A DNA stretch of 39,885 nt from the NCBI GenBank assembly GCA_018818105.1, contig JAHISK010000101.1, positions 2,501 to 42,385 of the forward strand, given 5' to 3'. Shown one piece after another: positions 15,892-24,400 of this stretch. Under the pieces are notes generated by a model. It saw only the letters and a program-made list of their open reading frames with translations, was not told the origin of the DNA and did no database searches. Positions within the stretch are counted from its first letter, which is position 1; each line of letters begins with the position of its first letter. A program made the position numbers and the translations under genes. This DNA is from Candidatus Omnitrophota bacterium (GTDB lineage Bacteria; Omnitrophota; Gorgyraeia; Duberdicusellales; 4484-171).

Positions 15892-16440
15892 ATGAATTAC
15901 AGGAGAAATTTTAAGAAGTATTTAGATGATTTAGGTAAACGTAAACCGTCTCCGGGCGGAGGAAGCGCTGTTTGTATAAGCGTGTGTTTAGGGTTAAGTT
16001 TGATAGAGAAATCCATAAATTACTCTTTAGATAAAGAGGGTATGTTGAGAATTAAAGATAGTAAATTTAGCGGAAAAAGATACCTAATGAGGGCAGCCTC
16101 TTTAAGGAGAAAGATTTACGATTATATTGATCTTGATGGTCAGATTTTTGATAAGGTAATGAAGTGTAAAGGAAAAGATCGAGAAAAAGCTCTTAAGATG
16201 AGCGAAAAACTTATTGTTGATGTGGCGAAGGCGTGTGTAAAAGTGTTTTTTCTTGCTAAAGAGATAGAATCTGGTATAAAAAAGAGTATATCAAGTGATT
16301 TCTATATAGGTTTAGAGTTTATAAAGACTGCGCTTTTTGGGTGTGTTACTAATTTAGACGCGAACACTAGTATTTTTGGTAGGAGTAACAAATATATTGA
16401 TAGTTTTAAAAAGTCGTTAGAGAAATGGCAGAGATTTTAG
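15892..16440 (+). CDS. fchA: Formimino-THF cyclodeaminase/methenyl-THF cyclohydrolase family protein (FchA-like)
   Basis: Small all-helical folate enzyme family whose members hydrolyse 5,10-methenyl-THF to 10-formyl-THF (FchA) or deaminate formimino-THF. The signature KPSPGGGSAVCISVCLGLSL lies near the N-terminus, and the length of about 182 residues fits. The start at 15892 is preferred because AGG lies 6 bases upstream and it leaves the usual 18 residues before PSPGGG; ATG 15868 and 15874 are alternatives. The gene overlaps folD by 16 bases, so the two are translationally coupled. Since FolD here has lost its cyclohydrolase residues, a cyclohydrolase role is the best inference; no histidine-degradation genes are nearby. 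Confidence 0.85.
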   Translation: MNYRRNFKKYLDDLGKRKPSPGGGSAVCISVCLGLSLIEKSINYSLDKEGMLRIKDSKFSGKRYLMRAASLRRKIYDYIDLDGQIFDKVMKCKGKDREKALKMSEKLIVDVAKACVKVFFLAKEIESGIKKSISSDFYIGLEFIKTALFGCVTNLDANTSIFGRSNKYIDSFKKSLEKWQRF

Positions 16441-17306
16441 ATTCTCGAGAAATTTGTGGGAGCATAGAAAAAACGATCAAGGAAGAGATTGTTTATTTAC
16501 CAAAATTATGTTTGGCTTCTATTTCGGTAGGAGAAGATTTTTCAGCAAATGTTTACCAGTTGTCACAGGAAAAAGTTGCTGAGACATTAGGTATTAAATA
16601 CTTGTCAATAAATTTGGCGGCTGACATTTCTTTTGATGAATTTAAGGAAGAGATAGATAAATTAAATAGTGATACAGGTGTAACAGGGATTATTTTGAAT
16701 AAACCTTTTTTTCCTTTATGGAAAGATGTAGAAGTTTTTTCTTTGATTGATGTTAAAAAAGATGTTGAAGGGATGCATCCGATTAATCTGGGGAAGTTTT
16801 TTATAGGGAATAATCAGTTAGGTTGTTCAGTTGATTCAATGGGGGTATCTACTGTAGGAGTTGTCTCTCCTACAGTATGCAGTGTTGTATCATTGATTAA
16901 AATAACTAAGGTTTCCCTTCGAGGTAAAAAAGTAACTATTATCGGATTTTCTTCGCTGATTGGTAAACCTTTAGCTTTATTTTTAGGGGACGAATTAGCT
17001 ACAGTGAGTATTACGCATATAGCAACTTATCAGGCTGGTAATTTGGAAGATTATGTTAAGGGTGCCGATATTGTAATTTCAGCTGTAGGAAAACCGCATT
17101 TGATAAAAGGAGAATGGATAAAAAAAGGCGCAGTGGTGATAGATGTTGGAACGGGAGAAAAAAATGGGAAGCTTACTGGCGATGTGGAATTCAGTAAGGC
17201 GCGGGAAAACGCCTCATATATTACGCCTGTACCAGGAGGTATTGGCAGGCTTACAACAATGTGCCTTTTCCATAATTTAGTGGTAATCGCTAAAAACATC
17301 CTATAA
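16425..17306 (+). CDS. folD: Methylene-THF dehydrogenase (FolD family), cyclohydrolase residues replaced
   Basis: Interconverts 5,10-methylene-THF and 5,10-methenyl-THF with NAD(P). The 293-residue protein has the catalytic domain and a Rossmann domain (VTIIGFSSLIGKPLALFL), and ends with YITPVPGGIGRLTTMCL. Aligned without gaps to E. coli FolD around VGEDFSANVYQLSQEK, Tyr44 is kept, but the catalytic lysine (E. coli Lys54, human Lys56) is Gln48. The conserved VQLPLP glutamine is Asn92 (LNKPFFP), and the DVDG aspartate is Glu115 (DVEGMHP). These three positions support cyclohydrolase chemistry, so this protein is probably dehydrogenase-only. It overlaps the upstream fchA by 16 bases. Confidence 0.93.
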   Translation: MAEILDSREICGSIEKTIKEEIVYLPKLCLASISVGEDFSANVYQLSQEKVAETLGIKYLSINLAADISFDEFKEEIDKLNSDTGVTGIILNKPFFPLWKDVEVFSLIDVKKDVEGMHPINLGKFFIGNNQLGCSVDSMGVSTVGVVSPTVCSVVSLIKITKVSLRGKKVTIIGFSSLIGKPLALFLGDELATVSITHIATYQAGNLEDYVKGADIVISAVGKPHLIKGEWIKKGAVVIDVGTGEKNGKLTGDVEFSKARENASYITPVPGGIGRLTTMCLFHNLVVIAKNIL

Positions 17307-17310
17307 GGAG

Positions 17311-17446
17311 TCAAGCTTTTTGAAAATAGAGCAATAGGTTTTGTTTGTCGGCAGACACAGTAGAGAATTTTCTATTTTTGAACATTAGAACATTAGAGCA
17401 TTTGACCGTCCGCCGAGGCGGACTCTATTTTTGCGGATCAAAAATA
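17311..17446 (+). promoter_or_regulatory. Leader element shared with infB, hairpin abutting the ribosome binding site
   Basis: Starts with the same 19 bases as the infB leader (17311-17329). It also shares GACCGTCC (17404) and GGACTCTATTTTTGC (17420-17434). A hairpin GTCCGCC-ga-GGCGGAC (17408-17423) is followed by TATTTTTG-cggat-CAAAAATA (17426-17446), directly before AGGAG. The middle holds about 65 bases not found in the infB copy, with words like ACATTAG. Confidence 0.55.
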
Positions 17447-17461
17447 AGGAGTTAGGTAGGG

Positions 17462-18418
17462 ATGAGAGAAATTTGTGTTTTAGGCGCAGGAGTGGCGGGT
17501 TTATCTTTTATCAAAAAAGTTAGAAGTCAAGGGGCGCAATATAAAATTAGGCTTATTGATAATAAAAGATATTCTTATAATAAGAGAGAGTTTATATCTA
17601 ATCTTTCTGTAAATGATTATTTTGATTTAAAACGGTGGGCTCAAGATAATGATGTTGAGTTTATCCATGATTCGGTAGAGAGAGTTAATCCCAAACGAAA
17701 GAAAATTTATTTTAAAGAGAGCGATTCCATAGATTTTGATAGTTTAATTATAGCTACAGGTTTGAAATCGAAAAAAATGTCGTTAAAAGGTGAACATAGA
17801 GAAGGCTTTTTTTATCTTTCTCAGATGGATCCGATGAAAATAAAAGAATTATTGAAGGTTTCGTGTGAAATTTCTATTTATGCTTCAAGTATTCTTGGCT
17901 GCAAGTTCGCGCGCGCTATAAATTCTTTAGGAAAGGAAGTAAAAGTGATAGCGGATAGTTGGGACTTTTTAGGAGAAGATAAAGATCGAATGATTGCTTT
18001 TTTTCAGAATAAAGGTATTGATGTGTATCTTGAATCAGAAATTTGTGAGGCTATTGGGGAGGCGGGAGTTAAAGCGGTTAAGATAGCGCCTTTAAAAGTA
18101 TTTTCTTCTCAAGCGGTCGTTATTGACAGTGGTTTTATTCCCAACGCTGATTTTTTTGATGAGTCGGTAAATATTAAGGACGTATTTTTTTCAAACCATG
18201 AGGATTTATATTTTTTAGGAGATGTTAACTGTAAGAATATTGAACATGAGTTCTTTTTTAACTACAATTATGATGAAGCAAAATATCAGGGGGAAGTTTT
18301 AGGCGATTTTATTGTAGATGAAAATCTTGATTTTTTTGAAAGAAAGATTATCCAGGAACAAGGGAAGAAAGATATCATTGATGATATGTTAGGTGGAAAA
18401 TCGTTGATAGAGAATTAA
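17462..18418 (+). CDS. FAD-dependent oxidoreductase with degenerate NAD motif
   Basis: The two-dinucleotide-domain (Pyr_redox_2) fold is recognisable: the FAD loop LGAGVAGLSF (Gly8, Gly10, Gly13), DFDSLIIATG, and the C-terminal FAD motif LYFLGDVN. The second nucleotide loop, normally GGGxxGxE, reads YASSILGCKFA, so NAD(P) binding is doubtful. There is no CxxxxC redox pair. The specific reaction is unknown. At 318 residues it is shorter than NADH oxidases or nitrite reductase subunits, which it resembles distantly. It follows fchA-folD, which hints at a one-carbon or electron-transfer role, but this is weak. AAGGAG lies upstream, right after a hairpin. Confidence 0.75.
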   Translation: MREICVLGAGVAGLSFIKKVRSQGAQYKIRLIDNKRYSYNKREFISNLSVNDYFDLKRWAQDNDVEFIHDSVERVNPKRKKIYFKESDSIDFDSLIIATGLKSKKMSLKGEHREGFFYLSQMDPMKIKELLKVSCEISIYASSILGCKFARAINSLGKEVKVIADSWDFLGEDKDRMIAFFQNKGIDVYLESEICEAIGEAGVKAVKIAPLKVFSSQAVVIDSGFIPNADFFDESVNIKDVFFSNHEDLYFLGDVNCKNIEHEFFFNYNYDEAKYQGEVLGDFIVDENLDFFERKIIQEQGKKDIIDDMLGGKSLIEN

Positions 18419-18423
18419 GTATT

Positions 18424-18548
18424 GCCACGTGATCTCGCTGACGCTCGAAACGTGGCTTCCCGATACTTTGTATCGGGATCCCGAAACACCTTGATAGTAT
18501 ATTAAGTAAGTCGGGAAATTCCCACGTGCGCGTTTGCGCGCCACGTGG
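18424..18548 (+). promoter_or_regulatory. Three-hairpin leader before guaB3
   Basis: Hairpins in order: GCCACGT/ACGTGGC (18424-18456); CCCGATAC-ttt-GTATCGGG (18459-18477); and CCACGTGCGCG/CGCGCCACGTGG with one bulge (18522-18548). The last ends 6 bases before AGGAGG. The CCACGTG word occurs in the first and third hairpins, so alternative pairing between them is possible. No match to a known riboswitch class was recognised. Confidence 0.5.
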
Positions 18549-18566
18549 TCATTAGGAGGTTTAATC

Positions 18567-19727
18567 ATGGCTGAGTGGGTTGGTATAGGAAAACGCGCAA
18601 GAAGATGTTATGGGTTTGATGAGATTGCTCTTGTCCCTGGTAGAGTTACTCTTAATCCTGAAGAAGTAGATACAACCTGGGAGTTTGGCGGTAGGGATTT
18701 TTCTGTGCCGATATTAGCGGCAGCAATGGATGGTGTGGTAGATGGTAAGTTCGCGATAGAGATGTCGCGGTTAGGCGGAATTGCTGTTTTAAATTTAGAT
18801 GGTGTACAGACTCGGTATGATAATCCGGGAGAAGTTTTAGATGAAATTTCTAAAGCGACACCGCAAGCAGCAACAAATCTCATTCAGAAATTATACACGA
18901 CGCCTATAAAGGAAAAGTTAGTCGCTAGGCGAGTTGAAGAAATTAAAAAGGGTAAAGGGTATGCGGCGGTAAGTTGTATCCCTCAGAACGCGGAAAAGTT
19001 CGCGGCTATAGCACAAGAGGCAGGGGTTGATTGTTTTGTAGTTCAATCTACCGTAACTACAGCAAGACATATTTCTTCTAAATACGCTCCGTTGGATTTA
19101 TATAAATTTTGTAAAGAACTGAAGGTTCCTGTCATTATAGGTAATTGTGTGACCTATGATGTTACTTTAGAGTTATTAGAAGTTGGATGCAGTGCTGTTT
19201 TAGTTGGGGTCGGTCCGGGCGCGGCGTGTACGACTAGAGGTGTTTTAGGAATTGGTGTTCCTCAGGTGACGTCAACAGTTGATTGCGCTAAGGCTCGAGA
19301 CTTTTATTTTCAGAAAACAGGAAAATACGTTTCGATTATTACAGACGGCGGTATGAGTAGAGGCGGAGATGTTTGTAAGGCGTTTGCCTCTGGCGCTAAT
19401 GCTGTAATGATTGGGTCTGCATTCGCCAGAGCGAAAGAATCTCCCGGTGGAGGGTATCATTGGGGAATGGCAACTTCTCATGGTAATTTACCTAGAGGAA
19501 CTAGAATTCAGGTTGGATTATCAGGAAGTATTGAACAAATTCTTTTTGGTCCGGCAGAGGTAGATGATGGTTCACAAAATCTTATGGGCGCATTAACTAC
19601 GTCCATGGGATGTTTAGGCACAAAGACTTTAAAAGATATGCATTTTGTGGAAATAATCATCGCGCCGTCGATTCAAACTGAAGGCAAGGTTTTTCAAGCA
19701 ACCCAACGTGTGGGGATGGGGAAATAA
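18567..19727 (+). CDS. guaB3: GuaB3-type IMP dehydrogenase
   Basis: IMPDH/GMPR TIM barrel without CBS domains. The 386 residues match the actinobacterial/cyanobacterial GuaB3 group: GPGAACTTRGVLGIGVPQ holds the catalytic cysteine, then IITDGGMSRGGDVCKAFASG, GGGYHWGMATSHGNLPRG and the ending TEGKVFQATQRVGMGK. IMPDH oxidises IMP to XMP with NAD; cyanobacterial GuaB3 has been reported to have this activity. The next gene is guaA, which uses XMP, supporting the role. The start at 18567 is set by AGGAGG 7 bases upstream. Confidence 0.9.
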   Translation: MAEWVGIGKRARRCYGFDEIALVPGRVTLNPEEVDTTWEFGGRDFSVPILAAAMDGVVDGKFAIEMSRLGGIAVLNLDGVQTRYDNPGEVLDEISKATPQAATNLIQKLYTTPIKEKLVARRVEEIKKGKGYAAVSCIPQNAEKFAAIAQEAGVDCFVVQSTVTTARHISSKYAPLDLYKFCKELKVPVIIGNCVTYDVTLELLEVGCSAVLVGVGPGAACTTRGVLGIGVPQVTSTVDCAKARDFYFQKTGKYVSIITDGGMSRGGDVCKAFASGANAVMIGSAFARAKESPGGGYHWGMATSHGNLPRGTRIQVGLSGSIEQILFGPAEVDDGSQNLMGALTTSMGCLGTKTLKDMHFVEIIIAPSIQTEGKVFQATQRVGMGK

Positions 19728-19733
19728 TATATA

Positions 19734-19768
19734 GCGTCAAGGGGCAAGGGTCAGGGGTCAAGGAAGAA
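19734..19768 (+). repeat. Heptad repeat arm, GGGGCAA words
   Basis: Five words in register: GCGTCAA, GGGGCAA, GGGTCAG, GGGTCAA, GGAAGAA. Single arm in the guaB3-guaA gap, same family as in dxr, ispG and after tgt. Confidence 0.82.
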
Positions 19769-19778
19769 TAAAAAATAT

Positions 19779-19805
19779 GTAGGGACAGGTCGAGACCTGT
19801 CCGTT
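19779..19805 (+). repeat. GTAGGGRC hairpin element
   Basis: GTAGGGAC opens a perfect 9-bp hairpin, GGACAGGTC-ga-GACCTGTCC (19783-19802), followed by GTT. The border sequences resemble those of the two copies at 30821-30923, but the stem sequence differs. Confidence 0.6.
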
Positions 19806-19818
19806 AAAAGAATTAAAC

Positions 19819-21363
19819 ATGAAAAGAGAAGATACAATTTTAATTATTGATTTTGGTTCCCAGTATACTCAGTTGATCGCGCGGCGAGTTCGAGAACTAA
19901 AAGTTTTTAGCGTGATTGAGGCGTGTACTATAGATATAGAAAAGATAAAAAAGATTAATCCTAAAGGAATAATTCTTTCCGGTGGACCGCATAGTGTTTA
20001 TGAGGATGGCGCGCCGTCTTTGAAAAAAGATATTTTAAAATTGGGTATTCCTATTTTAGGTATTTGTTATGGCATGCAGATTATGGTTTCCGCATTAGGG
20101 GGGGAGGTTCGGGAATCTAGGAAACGGGAATACGGACGCGCAGTGATGTATATTGATGACCATCATGATTTATTTTTTTCTTTGCCGGCAAAAATTACTT
20201 CTTGGATGAGTCATACTGATCAAGTCGCGAAATTGCCAAAGGGGTTTAAACAGCTTTCCCATACAGTTAATACGAAATTTGCCGCGATTGGAAATAAAGA
20301 GAAAAACATTTTTGGAGTCCAATTTCATCCTGAGGTGGCGCATACCGATTTAGGGATACAAATTCTTTCCAATTTTATTTTTAGAATTACGGATTGTTTT
20401 GCCAATTGGCAGTTGGAAGATTTTGTTGATAGCCAAATAAAAGAAATAAGAAAGAAGGTCGGCGATGGTAATATTATTTGCGGTTTGAGTGGAGGCGTTG
20501 ATTCTTCTGCGGCAGCGGTCTTAATAAATAAGGCTGTTGGTAAAAAGCTAAAGTGTATTTTTGTTAACAATGGGGTTCTTCGTAAAGGCGAAGCTAGAAA
20601 TGTTATTAAAATATTTCGCGACAATTTTAAACTTGATTTACATTATGTCGATGCTTCTAAAGCTTTTTTGAATAAACTTAAAGGTGTTGTTGAGCCTGAA
20701 GAAAAACGAAAGATTATTGGTCATGAGTTTATAGAGGTATTTGATTGTCAGGCGCGTAAAATTAAAAATGTTAAGTATCTTGTTCAGGGAACTCTGTATC
20801 CGGATGTGATAGAATCTGTATCGGTTTTTGGCGGGCCTACCGCGCGCATAAAATCACACCATAACGTAGGGGGGTTACCTTTAGACATGAAATTGAAGTT
20901 AATTGAACCGTTTAGGCAGCTTTTTAAGGATGAAGTTAGAGAGATTGCCCGGATTCTTGGGTTGCCGGATACAATTATTTCGCGGCATCCTTTTCCTGGA
21001 CCGGGACTTGCCGTACGAATTATTGGTGATATTACTACTTCGCGGTTAAGAATGTTGAAAGAAGCCGATGCGATTTTAGAAAGGATAATAATTAAGAATA
21101 AACTTTATAATGATTTATGGCAGTGTTTTTGTGTTCTCTTGCCGCTTAAAACAGTGGGAGTGATGGGGGATAAAAGAACGTATGAAAATGTAGTGGCAAT
21201 AAGAGCAGTTACTAGTTTAGATGGAATGACCGCAGATTGGGGACGAATTCCCTATGCGGTATTAGATGATATTTCCAATGCCATAATCAATAAAGTAAGA
21301 GGAATAAATAGAGTAGTTTTAGATATTAGTTCAAAACCACCGGCTACTATTGAGTGGGAATAA
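19819..21363 (+). CDS. guaA: GMP synthase (glutamine-hydrolysing)
   Basis: Converts XMP to GMP with ATP and glutamine. The 514-residue protein has an N-terminal class I amidotransferase domain with the nucleophile Cys83 in GICYGMQ and the His/Glu of GVQFHPEVAHT. The ATP-pyrophosphatase domain follows with SGGVDSSAAAVL, and then the GuaA dimerisation domain (FPGPGLAVRIIG, ending SSKPPATIEWE). Length is typical. It pairs with guaB3 immediately upstream, giving both steps from IMP to GMP. Confidence 0.97.
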   Translation: MKREDTILIIDFGSQYTQLIARRVRELKVFSVIEACTIDIEKIKKINPKGIILSGGPHSVYEDGAPSLKKDILKLGIPILGICYGMQIMVSALGGEVRESRKREYGRAVMYIDDHHDLFFSLPAKITSWMSHTDQVAKLPKGFKQLSHTVNTKFAAIGNKEKNIFGVQFHPEVAHTDLGIQILSNFIFRITDCFANWQLEDFVDSQIKEIRKKVGDGNIICGLSGGVDSSAAAVLINKAVGKKLKCIFVNNGVLRKGEARNVIKIFRDNFKLDLHYVDASKAFLNKLKGVVEPEEKRKIIGHEFIEVFDCQARKIKNVKYLVQGTLYPDVIESVSVFGGPTARIKSHHNVGGLPLDMKLKLIEPFRQLFKDEVREIARILGLPDTIISRHPFPGPGLAVRIIGDITTSRLRMLKEADAILERIIIKNKLYNDLWQCFCVLLPLKTVGVMGDKRTYENVVAIRAVTSLDGMTADWGRIPYAVLDDISNAIINKVRGINRVVLDISSKPPATIEWE

Positions 21364-21368
21364 AAAAA

Positions 21369-21473
21369 GACCATAGACAATAGACCATAGACGATAGACT
21401 TTTTAGGATATCCTAAGATTTTTAGAAGATAAATTAGTCGATGGTCTATTGTCAATGGTCCATAGTCTATTTA
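21369..21473 (+). repeat. Heptad inverted repeat, GAC-N-AT-N family
   Basis: Left arm GACCATA, GACAATA, GACCATA, GACGATA, GACTTTT (21369-21403). The spacer contains a smaller palindrome, TTAGGATATCCTAA. Right arm AGTC, GATGGTC, TATTGTC, AATGGTC, CATAGTC, TATTTAT (about 21436-21474). It reaches the dnaE ATG with no ribosome binding site between. Confidence 0.92.
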
Positions 21474-21474
21474 T

Positions 21475-24400
21475 ATGATTCATTCCGATTTTGTTCACCT
21501 CCATGTCCATACCCAATACAGTTTGTTAGACGGAGCTTGCTTAGTAGATAGGCTTATTTCTCGCGCGAAGCATTTTAAATTGCCAGCCTTAGCTATTACT
21601 GATCACGGTAATCTTTTTGGCGCGATAAAGTTTTACAGTCTTTGCGTAAAAAACGGGATAAAACCCATAATCGGCTGTGAGGTTTATTTAGCTCCGTATT
21701 CACGGTTTAATAAAGAATACAGAAGCGGGACAGATAGTAATTATCATCTTATTCTTCTAGCGAAAGATCAAGAAGGGTATAGCAATTTAATAAAACTTAC
21801 CAGCTTGGCGTATTTGGAAGGATTTTATTATAAGCCGCGAGTTGATAAAGAATTATTGTATAAGTACAGTAAAAGGTTAATTGCTACCAGCGCCTGTCTT
21901 AAAGGGGAAATACCATCATTAATTCTCTCTGGTGACGTAAAGGGGGCTTATAAATCCGCTGATGAGTATCTCAATATTTTTGGTAAAGGTAATTTTTATC
22001 TGGAGATTATGGAAAATGGATTAGAAGAACAGAAAATAGTAAATAATGTTATTCTGAAAATAGCTAAAGATTTGGATATTCCGCTTGTCGCGACTAATGA
22101 TGTTCATTATTTAGAGAGGACACATTCTTTCGCTCATGAAGTTCTTTTATCAATTCAAACTCAGACAACGCTTTCTGACCCTAAACGGTTTAAGTTTAAT
22201 TCAGACACTTTTTATTTAAGAAGTCCACAAGAGATGAAGGACATCTTTAATAGTGTTCCTGGCGTGATAAAAAATACTTTAGAAATAATGCAGAAATGTA
22301 ATTTGGTCATGGATTTTTCTAAAGTACATCTTCCTCAGTTTCCTATACCGGGGGGACAGACTGACACGCAGTTTTTAGAGGTTCTTTGTTTGAATAATTT
22401 AGAGAAAAGATATCCAAACGCTAGCGATAGTATTAAGGATAGATTGCGCTATGAATTAGATGTGATTAAAAAAACAGGGTTTGATAGTTACTTTCTTATT
22501 GTTTGGGATTTAATAAAGTTTGCTAAAGAAAGCGGCATTTCTGTTGGTCCGGGCCGTGGAAGTGCCGCGGGAAGTATTGTTAGCTATATTTTAAATATAA
22601 CCGATATCGATCCGTTACGGTATGACCTTCTTTTTGAAAGGTTTTTAAACCCGGCGCGTATTTCTATGCCGGATATAGATATAGATTTTTGTTATGAGCG
22701 AAGAAGCGAGATCATAGAATATGTATCTAAAAAATATGGAAAAGAAAATGTCGCTCAAATAATTACTTTTGGAAAAATGTTAGCGCGGGCGGTAATTAGA
22801 GATGTAGGAAGAGTTATGGGTATTAGTTATTCTGATGTAGATAAGATTGCGAAAATGATTCCGTTTTCCGTGGGGGCAGCTATAACATTAAAGGGCGCTT
22901 TATCTATGAGCCCTGAATTAAACCAGGCGTATACTTCTGATAAGAGTATAAAACAGCTTATTGATGTTGCGATGCAGCTTGAAGGTCTTTCCCGGCATTC
23001 CTCGACTCATGCTGCCGGGGTAGTAATTTCCGATAAACCGCTTATTGAAAGGGTTCCTTTGGTAAGGGGCAGTGAGGGAGAAGCTATTACCAGTTATGAT
23101 ATGGAATCTTTGGAAAAGACGGGTATGCTTAAAATGGATTTTTTAGGGCTGAAGACGTTGACAGTTATAACTGAATCAACAAAGATTATAAAACGGACCA
23201 AAGGAGTAATCGTTGATATTGCTAAGCTTGCCCTTGATGATAAGAAGACTTTTTCTCTTTTATCAGAAGCTAATACAATTGGCGTGTTTCAGTTGGAAAG
23301 CCGCGGGATGAGGGAGATTTTAAGCAAAATTAATCCTAGTAAGTTTGAAGATTTAATCGCTGTTCTTGCTTTGTATCGTCCTGGACCATTAGGCAGTGGT
23401 ATGGTTGATGATTTTATTGAAAGAAAACAAGGAAGAAAACCAATATCTTATTTGCATTCTAGGTTAGAGCCGATTTTAAAGGAGACTTATGGGATAATTT
23501 TGTATCAGGAACAAACTATGCATATTGTTTCTCAGTTAGCGGGGTTTGATATGGCACGAGCTGATCTTTTAAGGAAAGCTATTGGAAAGAAAATACCTGA
23601 GATAATGGAAGAGCAGCGGTCTTTATTTGTATCTGGATGTAAGAAAAACAAAATTAATGATCAGATTGCTAATAAGATATTTGATTTAATTGATTTTTTC
23701 TCTGGGTACGGGTTTAATAAAAGTCACAGTGCCGCTTACGCGATGATTTCTTATCAGACGGCTTATTTGAAAGCGAATTATCCTGTAGAATTTATGGCAG
23801 CATTACTTACCAGCGAACGTAACAATACAGATAAGGTTGTTGAATATGTTAATGAGTCTAGCCGGCGGATGGGTATAAAAGTTTTTCCTCCCGAGATAAA
23901 TACTAGTTTTGTGAATTTTACGGTTACAGACGATGCTAATATACGGTTTGGGTTAATGGCGATTAAAAATGTAGGTAAGACAGCTTTAGAGAGTATTATA
24001 GAAGTTAGGAAGGAGGCGCCATTTAAAGACTTTTTTGATTTTTGTGAAAGAGTCGATTCTCGGACTGTTAATAAGAAAGTAGTTGAGAGTCTTATTAAAT
24101 CAGGGGCTATGGATAGCTTTAACTTGAAACGCGCGCAGATGATAGCTGTTTTAGATAAATTATTAAATAAAAGCTCAAAGAAAAAAGATACTTCACAACT
24201 AAGTTTTTTTTCATTAGAACCGTCACAAGAACAAATTCCTGATATAGAAGAATGGCCGCTTTCTCAAATTCTTACATTTGAGAAAGCTTTATTAGGTATA
24301 TACGTAACAAGTCATCCAATATGCGCCTATGAGTGGATTGTTAAATATTTAGAGCGGCAAGATATTCATTCTTTGTCCGATGATAGAATAAGGACAAACG

